64,000 nt of DNA from Sphingobacteriales bacterium (GTDB lineage Bacteria; Bacteroidota; Bacteroidia; Chitinophagales; UBA2359): contig JADJTE010000009.1 in the NCBI GenBank assembly GCA_016711295.1, positions 136,165 to 200,164 on the forward strand, in the 5' to 3' direction. A program made the translations under genes and the position numbers. This document shows positions 29,201 to 39,065 of the stretch, piece after piece. The first letter of the stretch is position 1, and every line of letters starts with the position of its first letter. The notes under the pieces are model-generated. The model worked only from the letters and a program-made list of their open reading frames with translations, had not been told where the DNA came from and did no database searches.

Positions 29201-31614
29201 GATACATATTCGCTTACATTGCCAATACCGAAAAACGCATCTTGCGTATAAATAGGCATTTTGGCTAATCTATTGACAGGTCTGCCTGATTCGTCAAAGA
29301 CCGTAGCCCAAAACTTTGCCTCCAATACGCCTAAGTCGGCATATTCGGCGGGGATGTCGAAAGTAGTAGCAAATTTACCGTTAGCATCGGTCTCGCCTTC
29401 CTTGACTTTGCTCTCAAAATCGGTATATTTCTCTAATTCGAACAAATAGTTCTCTAAACCTTTGGGGGCAAATTGGTCGCGTTTTAGGTTTAGTTGTACT
29501 TGATATTTGCGATTGGAGGCAGGCGGGCCAAATAGATTGATAGCCGTGCCGTTCAGTGTGACGCTTTGCGCTACAAAACCCTCTTTTTTGTCGGTAGCGA
29601 TGTCTACCTTGATGCGGTCGGGCATAAACTCTTCTACATTGAGGCTTTTCGAGCCTATCAAAATATCGTTGCCCGTATATATTTCTACGGTATAATTGCC
29701 TGTAACTGGCGGCGGGCAGTTCAAAATCGGCATTGGCGGCGCTTTCGGCATTGAGGTTTTTGCGTATGCTGCGGTATTCCTTGCCGTTGGGCTGCAATAG
29801 CGTGATGCGTATGGGCATATTGGCGGCTTTTGTCCAATCGCTTTTGTGCACAATAATGGTGTTTGTATGTATCGTTTCGCCGGGGCGGTACATTTCGCGG
29901 TCGCCATAGATAAAGGCATCGTATTTGGCTTCGTTGCTATATTTTCCTGCCACATCAAAACGCGCTGTATTGACGGTAGTTCTGTCGAGGTGCATATAGT
30001 TGAAGTCGCCCGCTTTTTCGGCAGTAATCATGGCTGCTTTGAAGTCGGGGAATTGTGCTTTTAGGTCGGTGAATACCGCTACGCCGTTGCGGTCGGTATT
30101 GGCGGTTTTAAAGTTCATATTGCTGCGGCTTACCAAGGCTATTTTCACGTCTGACAGGGGTGTGGCATCGATAATAGAATTGGCAAACATGAATGCCATC
30201 GGGTTCGTGTTTGGCAATCAGACCAATGTCGGAAAATGAAATTATTTTGCTATCCGATATAAATTGTTTATCCACATCGCGCACTTCTACGACGTATATA
30301 CCATTAAATTGGGGCATTTTATCGGTAAAATCTAAGTGAAGCAGGCTCAGTGCGCCAAGGCGTTTCATTTTGGCAGCGTCAAACTCCTGTTCATATATTT
30401 GTTCGCCGAAGTCTTCGGTAGAATAGCTTTGAAAACTGTGGTATTCTTCTGTCTCCTCGTCCCAATAGCCATCGTAGTTCGCTCCGCGCCCTAAGAATGG
30501 CATAATGTTTTGCGAGAATATTTTATAAATTTTACTTTTACTTTTCGACACCCACTATGCGCATGGCTACGTTTTTGTGTCCCTTATTGCTCAAATATTG
30601 GGATTCGGCTTCGATAAATTGCACGCTGGGGTCTAATTTGCCGAATGCGGTTTGAATAGTATAGGGGTCGCCCATTTTGCTTTGGAATACACCTGATAGC
30701 CCTCCGTCGATAGTGAGGGTATATGTTTGCACGGGGTCAAATTTGTCGCTATCGATAGAAAACCCGTTGGCATTGAGCGATACGGTAAAGGGCAATTTGG
30801 GTTGTAGGCTAATCAGTTTTTCAATACCTTCGCTCAAGCATTGCTGTGATGTAGTGATGTTGATATGCCCCTCAGCACCGTCGTGGTCGGCTTCTACGCC
30901 AGTAATGACGAGTTGGTCGGGTGGTGGCAAAGTGCTTTGTTTATTGATAGCATCTTTGGTGGTGGCATTACCGCTAAGTGGCATTCCTGCGGCAATATCA
31001 AAATTCAAGTCGTTGCTTCGTTCATAGTCCAAGCCTCTCATTTCTAAGCGCACCGACCGTCCTATATCATCACTCAAAATAGTATATTTTACTTCGCGCC
31101 CATTAGACTGCACTTGCAATTTTTCGGCAAGTACAACGGGGTCTATATCATCGCTAAATGTCAGTGCCACTCCCACGACAGGTTCCCCGCCCGCAGTGGT
31201 TTGCCAACTCGCTTCCGCCTTATCCAATTCGAGGTAAGGAGTACGAAAATTGATAGCTGCCCCCAATTCAACGCGCTTATTCTCGGGCAAATAGGATTGG
31301 ATTCGGTCGTTAAACGTAGCCGTATAGTCTGTACCTACTGCAAAGGCTTGCATGGGCGAAAAAACGAGCTGATTCGGGCTATCCCAACGAAATTTGCCTG
31401 CCACAGGTGGGTCGAAACGGAGGTAGGAGATAGTGTCCCAAACGCCAATGAGCGAATCAGGAGCAAGGTCGTGGCTGAGGGTCAAAACCAAATTTTCAGT
31501 CCGACTAATCTCTTCGTCGAAATTTTTTTGTGTGACGCGGAGTTCATTGCCCCGAAAACAGGCAGCTACCACGAGCAGCCCGCCAATAGCGAATAGTTGG
31601 GCGATTTTTTGCAT
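26213..31614 (-). CDS. Alpha-2-macroglobulin family lipoprotein with thioester motif (four frameshifts)
   Basis: Very large (about 1800 residues) bacterial alpha-2-macroglobulin, thought to trap attacking proteases in the periplasm or at the cell surface. ATG 31614 opens a lipoprotein signal with lipobox VVAAC (Cys19). Macroglobulin-like beta domains follow (VTGNYTVEIYTGNDILIGSK, DREMYRPGETIHTNT). The thioester motif GCVEQ is near residue 1330 within YPHGCVEQTVSQAFPQ, preceded by ISRSPLAQFAADLEYL and followed by the helical thioester domain (NGGLVYWQGG). Four breaks, near 30547 (A4 should be A5), 30200, 29715 (extra C) and 27305 (A4 should be A5), are each repaired by one base, which argues for sequence errors. 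A terminator follows. Confidence 0.88.
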
Positions 31615-31773
31615 AAAGTGCAGTATAAAAAGGTGAGTCTTTTGCGCGGTATAGCTTGCCCAAGCCCAAAGCAATAACAAGAAGTGTATTATGTGCTATT
31701 CTACTGTTTGTTGTTTATTCGCTATCAAGGGCTTAGGGTCGGCAAGATAACACATTTTTAGCCTAATTACAAA

Positions 31774-31781
31774 CAAAGATA
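31774..31781 (-). promoter_or_regulatory. -7 promoter element TATCTTTG (minus strand)
   Basis: Plus strand CAAAGATA; would drive the alpha-2-macroglobulin gene with a leader of about 160 bases. Confidence 0.4.
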
Positions 31782-31826
31782 AAACATTTTTTATTTGCAT
31801 TATTGTATTGGCAGAACTGAATAAAT

Positions 31827-33043
31827 CTATTTGGGATAACAAAAATAGTGTTTGACTACGGGCTGGGCTAATTGTGCAATATTTAAATAATCCGATGCCT
31901 CAGCTACGTTGCGGATAGTGCCATCTTTGAACAAAATATTGATAGGGCTCTGCTCTAAGGTATAGGCACTATTGCTGCTTGTGTCGGTAAATACCCAATA
32001 AGCGGCTTCGTTGAGGCTAATGTCGTATTGGGCGGCTACGCGGCGGCGCATTTGTGCTACGCGCTCCTGGTCAAAGGCGTTTGGCTCTACTTCGATGCGC
32101 AGCAGGCGGCGGTACAAAATGCCTTGTGCCAAGTGGCGCAATACGGTATCGGGGTGCTGTGCCCACATTTTCAGTGCCATTTCGACATCTGTGTCGTCCA
32201 AATCGGCGAAAAGGGGCAGCAAGTGGGGGTCGCGCTCAAAATCATGCAGGTTTATATCGTGTTGCAAAAAATAGCCAAATGCGGGCGACGCAGCTACGTA
32301 GATACCGCGCTGAATTAGTTGTCGGGCGCGTTGTAGGGCTTTGACGAGCATAGCTTCGGCGACCAATACGGTTTTGTGCAAATATACCTGCCAATACATC
32401 AGCCGCCGAGCAATCAAAAATTGCTCGACCGAGTAGATGCCCTTATGCTCGACGACCAAATGGCGGTCTTTGACGTTGAGCATATTGATAATGCGCTCAA
32501 AACCAACCGTACCCTCTTGTACGCCCGTAAAAAAGCTATCGCGGCGCAAATAATCGAGCCTGTCCATATCCAATTGGCTCGATACCAATTCGTGCAAAAA
32601 GGGTTGGTCATAATCGCCCTTAAAAATAGCGATAGCAAGCGATAATTTGCCACCCATTTCGCGGTTGAGTGCCTCCATAAACGCCAGCGATAAGGCTTCG
32701 TGGGACACCTTCTGCGTAAGGGTATGCTCTAAGGTATGCGAAAAGGGACCTGCCCAATATCATGCAACAAAATGGCGATGGTGACGGCTTCGGCTTCGGC
32801 GGTGCTGATGGCAATGCCCTTAGAACGCAGGGTATGAACGGCGTGCGTAATGAGGTACATAGCACCTAATGCGTGATGAAACCGAGTATGCAAAGCACCT
32901 GGGTAGACATAAGCCGTGAGGCTCAATTGCTTGATGCGGCGCAATCGCTGAAAATACGGATGCTCGATGAGGTCAAATACCGTTTCGTAGGGGACAGTAA
33001 TGAACCCATATACGGGGTCGTTGATGATTTTGTGCTTGTTCAA
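31827..33043 (-). CDS. HD-domain phosphohydrolase (dGTPase-like; one frameshift)
   Basis: About 405-residue metal-dependent phosphohydrolase of the HD superfamily, similar to dNTPase-like proteins. The N-terminal region has HPYFQRLRRIKQL, HTRFHHALGAMYL and ILLHDIGQ, the metal-binding H...HD ligands. After a one-base correction near 32749 the motif continues GPFSHTLEHTL, then QLDMDRLDYLRRDSF. The start is TTG 33043, overlapping the lptB stop codon as TTGA, so translational coupling with lptB is likely. The substrate is unknown; nucleotides are probable by family. Confidence 0.8.
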
Positions 33044-33780
33044 ACAGTGATATTTTTGCGTTTCAGTTCAAAATCTCTGCCCAGATATACGCGGCGCACT
33101 TGTTCGTCGGCGGCGAGTTCTTCGGCGGTGCCCGCTTTCAGAATTTTACCTTCGAATAACAAATAAGCGCGGTCGGTGATAGATAGGGTTTCTTGCACGT
33201 TGTGGTCGGTAATCAATACGCCGATATTGCGGTATTTGAGCTTAGCTACGATAAGTTGTATGTCCTCGACTGCGATGGGGTCGACACCGGCAAAGGGTTC
33301 GTCGAGCAAAATAAATTTGGGGTCTACGGCTAAGGCGCGGGCTATTTCGGTGCGTCGGCACTCGCCACCCGACAAAACATTGCCCGCACTCTTGCGCACG
33401 TGTTGCAAGCCAAATTCGGTGAGCAAATCTTCTAATTTTTGCCGTTGCTCGGCTTTGCTTAGGCGGGTCATTTCCAAGACGGCGCGTATGTTATCCTCTA
33501 CGCTAAGGCTGCGAAACACCGATTTCTCTTGGGGCAGATAGCCTATACCCAAACGAGCGCGTTTGTACATAGGTAGCGCAGTAATGTCGGTTTGGTCTAA
33601 AAAAACCGTGCCGCTGTCGGGGCGTATCAAGCCCACTATCATATAAAAATTGGTGGTCTTGCCCGCGCCATTTGGTCCCAAAAGCCCTACTATTTCGCCT
33701 TGTTGCACTTCGACGGACGCATTATCTACTACGGTGCGGTTGCCGTATTTTTTGATTAAATTGTGAGAATGAAGCAGCAT
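33040..33780 (-). CDS. lptB: LPS export ABC transporter ATP-binding protein
   Basis: LptB is the cytoplasmic ATPase of the LptBFGC complex that extracts lipopolysaccharide from the inner membrane. The 246-residue product has Walker A GPNGAGKTT at residues 35-43, the Q-loop near IGYLPQEKSVFRSLSV, signature LSGGECRRTEIARAL, Walker B FILLDEPFAGVDP and the H-loop ITDHNV. The LSGGE(C/R)RR variant and PLAGVDPIAVxDIQ-type block identify LptB rather than a generic ABC protein. The frame is intact. It overlaps the HD phosphohydrolase by four bases. A repeat-rich region lies upstream. Confidence 0.93.
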   Translation of the reverse strand: MLLHSHNLIKKYGNRTVVDNASVEVQQGEIVGLLGPNGAGKTTNFYMIVGLIRPDSGTVFLDQTDITALPMYKRARLGIGYLPQEKSVFRSLSVEDNIRAVLEMTRLSKAEQRQKLEDLLTEFGLQHVRKSAGNVLSGGECRRTEIARALAVDPKFILLDEPFAGVDPIAVEDIQLIVAKLKYRNIGVLITDHNVQETLSITDRAYLLFEGKILKAGTAEELAADEQVRRVYLGRDFELKRKNITV

Positions 33781-33803
33781 TTATAATTATGTGTTTTTGT
33801 TAA

Positions 33804-33839
33804 AGAGAATCAATCATTCGTTAAGCATTCATGGCATTA
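33804..33839. repeat. Left copy of a 36-bp direct repeat
   Basis: Starts AGAGAATCAATCATTCG; differs from 34159-34194 at three positions. The pair brackets the long form of the MITE. Confidence 0.8.
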
Positions 33840-33848
33840 AACAATTTA

Positions 33849-33962
33849 CGTAACTATTTAGGGTATAGGGTTTTGGGTATGGGGTAATGAGCAATATTTA
33901 TCTAATAATGCCTGGCATCGCTGCATATTCGATTAGTTCCCCCTACAAGGATAAATAGCTAC
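33849..33962 (+). mobile_element. MITE copy C (114 bp)
   Basis: GTAACTATTTAG ... ATAAATAGCTAC with the same interior as the other copies; the right end has two changes. No flanking 8-bp duplication is evident. Confidence 0.85.
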
Positions 33963-34158
33963 ATCGTTTCTTAAAATGCCGTAGGCATGTTATATTGGTA
34001 GCATCAGGCAGATACGATTCTTAGAATGCCGTAGGTATGGCATCTAACAGTAAGATTGTATTTTGTGCTGATATTTCTTTGCTACCAACGTTTTATCCCT
34101 ACGGAATTGAGAAGTCATTTCTTAGCACTAAAATGCTTGGCACCGCCTAAATAGTTAC
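33963..34158 (+). repeat. Repeat-rich extension of MITE copy C ending in a second right terminal repeat
   Basis: Two near-identical ~24-bp units (TTCTTAAAATGCCGTAGGCA at 33967 and TTCTTAGAATGCCGTAGGTA at 34019) contain small palindromes (ATGCC..GGCAT). The segment ends CTAAATAGTTAC at 34147-34158, a perfect complement of the left end at 33849. The whole 33849-34158 may be a longer, 310-bp form of the element or a nested insertion. No protein-coding potential was seen. Confidence 0.6.
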
Positions 34159-34194
34159 AGAGAATCAATCATTCGCTAACCATTCATGCCATTA
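34159..34194. repeat. Right copy of the 36-bp direct repeat
   Basis: Directly adjoins the terminal repeat at 34147-34158; matches 33804-33839 at 33 of 36 positions. Confidence 0.8.
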
Positions 34195-34311
34195 TTTGCG
34201 CCGTTTCCGGTGGTCTAAACGGAAATCCGTCACTTGGGGGCAAAATTTCTCCGCGTTCATCGAGCAAAGGTCGCAATTCGAGGTCAGATTTTATAATTTT
34301 AATGCGTTTAG
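34184..34311 (-). pseudogene. Possible gene remnant without a start codon
   Basis: About 42 open codons reading KRIKIIKSDLELRPLLDERG then EILPPSDGFPFRPPETAQIM to TGA, following a stop codon and lacking an ATG. The composition is coding-like and the right 36-bp repeat covers its end. It may be the tail of a lost gene or mobile element; I cannot identify it. Confidence 0.3.
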
Positions 34312-34314
34312 CCT

Positions 34315-34363
34315 AAAAAACATTACTGCCCTACACGGACGAACCGAATAGGGCAGCAATGTT
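34315..34363 (-). terminator. Rho-independent terminator (minus strand)
   Basis: On the minus strand AACATTGCTGCCCTA pairs with TAGGGCAGTAATGTT (15 bp, one mismatch), followed by T6; it lies 31 bases after the Omp28-like gene. Confidence 0.9.
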
Positions 34364-34394
34364 TGCGGCTAAACATTTGTTAGCGTCTCTCCGA

Positions 34395-36289
34395 TTAGTG
34401 TTTTACATTTACTTTGTAAGTGCTAACGCTACCGTTGGCAGTTACTTGTACGACATACATACCATCGGCGAAATTGGCGGTATTGATAGGAGCCACTTGC
34501 TCGCCTACGATACTACCATAGTTTTTGTCGGCAACCTTCTGACCAATTGCATTATAAATAGTGATGTTGAGGTCGGTAGGTTCGGCAAATTTTAGGTGGG
34601 CAAAAGTGCTTTCGTTAGCCATTGTCGGGAACACGCGAATATCACTATTGGCGGTGGGTGTATAAACGGCGATTGAATTGTTAGCAATAGCTTCTGCCAA
34701 GGTATGGTTGTTGACATTGAGAACGCGGTTGCTTGCATTGAGTACGAAGCTAACGATGTTCAATTGCTGTGTATCCCAATCGGTAGGGATATTGATAGTA
34801 GCAGCAGTATACGTATAGGTATTGCCTGCGGGTGCGCTGGTAGCAATAACACCCGTAGCACCATTAAAAGCCGTAACGAGGTCGCGAGCTACTGCGTCAT
34901 ATACCATTTGGCTGGCGGGCACTGTGCTGGGCAATGATTCGTAGCCGCCCATCGGTCCGTTGGCACCGCCTGCATAGGCATTGGCTTGTCCCCAATCGGA
35001 GCCTGTTCCTGTTACGCCATCTTCGGTGACAACCACAACAATTTTGCTTGCACCGCTTAGGGTTTCGAGGGTTGTTACATCTACTACAATATCGAGGTCG
35101 CGCGTTACACTGTTATAAACTGCTTTATTGACGATAGATACGCGGGGAGCAGTAGCGATATTGCTAATCATGGCATTCTCCCAATCGCGCCGGGTCCACT
35201 TCGGTAGCGGATCTGTCGACGAGCGAGCTGGGGTAGCCACTAATAGCATTGCTGAGGGGCGTATCGTATTCGCTAATAGCCATGGGGTCGGCATTAGGTA
35301 TACGGCTACGGGTATGAAATAGTCGTCGTAGTTCTCGTGCATATATTCTAATGACACGTGCCCGCGTATACAGGGCACCAAGTACCTGTACCTTCTTCTG
35401 CCAATACTTTTTGCCAGGTACGGGCGTTACGCCGGATACCTCTTGGCTTAAAGAGTTGTTGCTGGCGTTGGCATCGGCTGTACCGCCATTTACATTAGAG
35501 ATAGATAGCGTGACGTTGGCTGTACCTTCTGCAACATTATACATATCGCTGTGTGTAAATTCGTATTCTTCCTGAACAAGCAATGTTTAAGCCTGTAATA
35601 GTGGCGGTATGGCTACCCGAAGCATCAGCCCAAGTTACATCAACCGAAGTGATGGTTGTAGCACCTGTATTTTTGATTTTGCCTAATACGGGAAATTGCT
35701 GACCCGTCAAACCTTGTACGCGACCGTCCCAAGAAAGTATAGCACCATCCAATTCGGGCAACGCGCCTATTACTACGTTATCGATAGCACCGCCGTAATT
35801 CCATTCGTTGCCGTCGTCGTATACGAAAGCCAATTGTACGGTTTGCCCTGCATATTGGGTAACATCTACGCCGGTATTAGCCCAGTCTGTACCCTCCTCT
35901 TGCTCATAGATATTTGTCCAAGAAGTACCCGCATTGGTTGTAATTTCGACATATAAACGCTCGTTGGCTCCTTGATAGTCGCCGTTGGCAAAAAATACGT
36001 CGAAAGTGAGAAATAGCGGTCCCGTCGCATCTAAGGTAATGGGGGGCGATACTAAACGTCCGTCGCCGCCCGTTGCCTGCCCCCAGTCGTCATCGTTGGC
36101 AGCCATAAATAAAGTGTGTTCGGGATAAGGCATATACTGGCTCGATAGCGCAGCTGCATTGCCATGCTCCCAATTGCCCTCTACTGTCCATCCAGTAGGC
36201 ACGCCCGCGCCTTCAAAGCTCTCGCTCAATTGCGCTTGCGCCTGAACAAAAGCAAAAAAAGCAATAAGTGTAAAAATTACATTTTTCAT
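34395..36289 (-). CDS. Omp28-like, T9SS-sorted secreted protein with CxxC motif (about five frameshifts)
   Basis: About 630 residues from ATG 36289 with signal peptide MKNVIFTLIAFFAFVQAQAQ. The first domain is a MAM/jelly-roll-like module (WTVEGNWEHGNAAAL, LFLTFDVFFANGDYQG, GGAIDNVVIG). The second, rebuilt from three frames around 35200-35400, reads EEGTGTWCP-x-CIRGHVSLEYM and then YFIPVAVYNADPM, the Omp28-family start with a thioredoxin-like CxxC. The C-terminal ~80 residues (VFPTMANESTFAHLKF, YNAIGQKVADKNYG, ADGMYVVQVTANG) are a T9SS type A sorting domain. Breaks near 35578, 35400, 35385, 35310 and 35200 are single-base. It is probably a surface-exposed or released oxidoreductase-like protein. 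Confidence 0.75.
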
Positions 36290-36340
36290 GAAAAAAAGTG
36301 ATTAGGTTTTGGTAATTAAAAGTTTGTGAAAATTTTGCGC

Positions 36341-36348
36341 CAAAGGTA
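36341..36348 (-). promoter_or_regulatory. -7 promoter element TACCTTTG (minus strand)
   Basis: Plus strand CAAAGGTA, 52 bases upstream of the Omp28-like ATG. Confidence 0.6.
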
Positions 36349-36424
36349 GGGCAAAAAAATGGTACTTGCCGCTCAATACGCCATTTTTTTGTGCTTTTTT
36401 AACATCGGTCTTACCGTTTACGAT

Positions 36425-36553
36425 TATATTTGGTAACTATTTAGCCTTGTAGGGAGAACTAATCGAATATGCAGCGATGTTAGGCATTATTAGATAAGGA
36501 TTGCTCATTACCCCATACCCAAAACCCTATACCCTAAATAGTTGCTATATTTG
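36425..36553 (-). mobile_element. MITE copy D (inverted) with 8-bp target duplication
   Basis: Element 36433-36545, opposite in orientation to the others, is flanked by TATATTTG on both sides (36425-36432 and 36546-36553). The duplicated target itself matches the promoter consensus TAnnTTTG. Confidence 0.93.
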
Positions 36554-36587
36554 CAGCAATAAAGGACGATGAAAATCAATTTAGGCG

Positions 36588-36595
36588 TACCTTTG
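36588..36595 (+). promoter_or_regulatory. -7 promoter element TACCTTTG of coaD
   Basis: Exact TAnnTTTG match 61 bases upstream of ATG 36656. A second match, TATATTTG at 36546-36553, is the right target duplication of MITE copy D. Confidence 0.6.
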
Positions 36596-36655
36596 TCGTA
36601 ATTCTGCTTTATTCTGATTGCCCTGTATCTTTCTAAGTTCCAAGAATCAATTTTT

Positions 36656-37138
36656 ATGTTAAAAAAAGCCATATTTGCAGGTTCGTTCGACCCCATTACG
36701 ATAGGACATAGCGATATTATCCAAAGGGCTTTGCCCTTATTGGACCATATCGTTATAGCCATAGGAACTAATTCGCAAAAGAAATATTATTTCGACTTGG
36801 CACAGCGTTTGTCCTTTATCGAAACAGCTTTTGCCAACGAACCACGCATCGAAATAGCTACTTATACGGGGCTTACCGTACAGTTTTGCCGTCAAATAGG
36901 GGCTAATTACCTCTTGCGGGGTTTGCGCACGGCTGCCGATTTCGAGTTTGAGCGAACTATTGCCCAACTCAACAAACAATTAGCCCCCGATATAGAAACT
37001 ATTTTTTGGTGTAGCCTGCCACAATATAGCCATATCAGCTCGACCATTGTGCGCGAAGTATTAGCCAATGGAGGCGACATTTCCGAATTTGTGCCACCCG
37101 CCTTAGCCGCACACTTCCGATTGAGCGACGACCAATAA
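36656..37138 (+). CDS. coaD: Phosphopantetheine adenylyltransferase
   Basis: CoaD adenylates 4'-phosphopantetheine to dephospho-CoA, the penultimate step of coenzyme A synthesis. The 160-residue product begins KKAIFAGSFDPITIGHSDII with the T/HxGH nucleotidyl-transfer motif (GHSD). It contains NYLLRGLRTAADFEFE and ends with the ISSTIVREV block (SSTxVRE) that binds ATP. Length and motifs match the family and the frame is intact. MITE copy D lies in its upstream region, 103 bases before the ATG. Confidence 0.95.
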   Translation: MLKKAIFAGSFDPITIGHSDIIQRALPLLDHIVIAIGTNSQKKYYFDLAQRLSFIETAFANEPRIEIATYTGLTVQFCRQIGANYLLRGLRTAADFEFERTIAQLNKQLAPDIETIFWCSLPQYSHISSTIVREVLANGGDISEFVPPALAAHFRLSDDQ

Positions 37139-37215
37139 AGGCTCCCGCACAGCCACCAGCCACCGCTTCTTGTCACAGGCATAAAATTAGTAGGCAAATT
37201 AAACGCTTACTTTGC

Positions 37216-37245
37216 TTGCCAAGTCGCGCTTTTTGCCTATTTTTG
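37216..37245 (+). promoter_or_regulatory. Promoter of the YbjN-like gene
   Basis: TTG at 37216-37218 and TATTTTTG at 37238-37245, 19 bases apart; start codon GTG at 37284. Confidence 0.6.
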
Positions 37246-37283
37246 CCTTTTTATTCAGTACCTATTAACCCCGCCTTTTTATT

Positions 37284-37799
37284 GTGTCTCACAACCTGCA
37301 ACTTGCTATCCGCTATTTAGAATCGCTCGAATGGAGATTTATGGTCGAAGAAGAACAAGAAATAATTCGGTTAGACATCTCTGTCCCTAATGCCAAACTC
37401 GATTGCATTTTACATGTATTGCCCAAACAAGAATTTATCCTGTTCTTTTCGCTATTTCCCATACCCATTCCCGAAGAAAAACGCCTTTTGATTGCCGAAT
37501 ATATTACCCGCGCCAATTATGGTCTAAATGCGGGCAATCTAGAGCTGGATTTTAAAGATGGCGAAGTGCGCTACCGAACCTATTGCAATACGGATAATGA
37601 TAGCTTGAATGAAGAAATTATCCGACACCTAATCCACGTCAATATACAACCGATGGATAGATACGCGGCAGGCATTATGAAAGTACTATATGGCAACCAA
37701 ACCCCACTACAAGCCATAGAAGAAGTAGAAATAGAAAACGACGACGAAGATGACGACGACGAAGATACCAACCAATTGTTAAAAGATTTGTTAAATTAG
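37284..37799 (+). CDS. YbjN-domain protein
   Basis: A 171-residue cytoplasmic protein of the YbjN/type III secretion-chaperone-like fold. The core reads AIRYLESLEWRFMVEEEQ, LPKQEFILFFSLFPIPIPEE and LIAEYITRANYGLNAGNLEL, the pattern of YbjN-family proteins; the fold is also seen in CesT chaperones. The C-terminus is an acidic tail with runs of Asp/Glu. GTG 37284 is the start, downstream of a good promoter. Function is unclear; E. coli YbjN is linked to stress and motility regulation. Confidence 0.65.
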   Translation: MSHNLQLAIRYLESLEWRFMVEEEQEIIRLDISVPNAKLDCILHVLPKQEFILFFSLFPIPIPEEKRLLIAEYITRANYGLNAGNLELDFKDGEVRYRTYCNTDNDSLNEEIIRHLIHVNIQPMDRYAAGIMKVLYGNQTPLQAIEEVEIENDDEDDDDEDTNQLLKDLLN

Positions 37800-38212
37800 T
37801 GCCTATCGTCAATCAAGCCTCGTAGAGCCATTTGGCTCCCCTTCCAAAAGAAAAACAACATTCACATATTGCCCCTGATGCCATATACCGCAATTTTGCC
37901 TAATAGGACATCGGGGTGTTCCGAAAGGTACGAAAGCGTTTGGCGAACTCACGAATAACCGTTGTTTCCATAAAAAAACGCCATAAACCTCCGCCTGCCG
38001 TATAGTGTTTGTTATCTCCTAAATATTAACTTTGCAAAACAAAGTAATTTTTGTTAAAAATAAAAAATTACATCTATAGGCGAAAAAAATAACCCTTAGC
38101 ACGCATCAAACCCCAAACTTAGCGTATCTTTGCGGGCTTAAAAGCACAAGTTATGTGGCTTGCCCCACAATTGTCATTCGTTTTTCTACCATCTACCATT
38201 ATTTTTTCACTG
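37800..38212 (+). other. 413-base gap with promoters only
   Basis: No credible gene. It contains a small palindrome (GAGCCATTTGGCTC at 37825-37838) and two exact -7 elements, TAACTTTG at 38027-38034 (within the palindrome ACTTTG..CAAAGT 38029-38045) and TATCTTTG at 38125-38132. The latter is 81 bases upstream of the cyclophilin ATG. Confidence 0.6.
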
Positions 38213-38862
38213 ATGTTTAAATCAACCCTTCTTATCTGCTTAACTGCCATTATTATGCTTATTTCCTGCGGCGACAAAGAGCGTACCGCGCTCATTAGTA
38301 CCCAATACGGCGACATCAAAGTAAAACTTTACAATGAGACCCCTCAGCACCGCGACAATTTTGTCAAATTAGTCGAACAAGGCTTCTATGACGGCACCTT
38401 GTTTCATCGCATCATCAAAGAATTTATGATTCAGGGCGGCGACCCCAATTCTAAAAACGCCCAACCCGTGCACATGCTGGGCAACGGCGGCCTGGCTATA
38501 CCATTCCTGCCGAAATTTTACCGGGCCTAATCCATAAAAAAGGAGCGTTATCGGCTGCCCGCCTCGGCGACCAAATGAACCCCAAGCGCGAATCTTCGGG
38601 TTCGCAGTTTTATGTCGTGCAAGGCAAAAAATGGACTGACGACGAATTGAATATGTTTGCCCAACGCGGTTTAAAACTAACTCCCGAACAACGCGAAATC
38701 TATAAAACCATAGGCGGCACGCCCCACTTAGACGGTGCTTATACCGTATTTGGCGAGGTAGTCGAGGGCTTAGACGTATTAGACAAAATAGCCGCAACCC
38801 CAACGGGACAAGCTGACCGCCCTATCGAGGATATAAAAATGACGGTCAAAATGCTGAATTAA
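38213..38862 (+). CDS. Cyclophilin-type peptidylprolyl isomerase, lipoprotein (one frameshift)
   Basis: About 216 residues. ATG 38213 gives a lipoprotein signal with lipobox LISC (MFKSTLLICLTAIIMLISC). The cyclophilin core follows: ALISTQYGDIKVKLYNETPQ, DNFVKLVEQGFYDGTLFHR and FMIQGGDPNS. One C is missing near 38487 (GGCCTGG should be GGCCCTGG); corrected, the chain reads GNGGPGYTIPAEI, then HKKGALSAAR, and SSGSQFYVVQGKKW. It ends with TVFGEVVEGLDVLDKIA. It should accelerate proline isomerisation of periplasmic or outer-membrane proteins. A terminator follows 32 bases downstream. Confidence 0.88.
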
Positions 38863-38894
38863 ATCCTTAAAACGACCCGATAAGTTGTTTTGCC

Positions 38895-38935
38895 AGAGCT
38901 AAAGGTGCCCAAACGGTGCTTTTTAGCTCTTTTAT
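38895..38935 (+). terminator. Rho-independent terminator
   Basis: AGAGCTAAA (38895-38903) pairs with TTTAGCTCT (38922-38930) around an inner GGTGCC/GGTGC stem, followed by T-rich sequence. Confidence 0.75.
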
Positions 38936-39002
38936 TTCGTGCGCTGCCCACCCCAAAATCCTGAAAAAGCGCATCGACCGCTGCATATTGCACAATTATC
39001 GC

Positions 39003-39010
39003 TATCTTTG
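39003..39010 (+). promoter_or_regulatory. -7 promoter element TATCTTTG
   Basis: 56 bases upstream of the sterol-desaturase-like ATG at 39066. Confidence 0.55.
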
Positions 39011-39065
39011 TACCGAAAATAAACGGGCGCAAACCCAATACTTAAACTCCTAAATTGCTTGGGCT

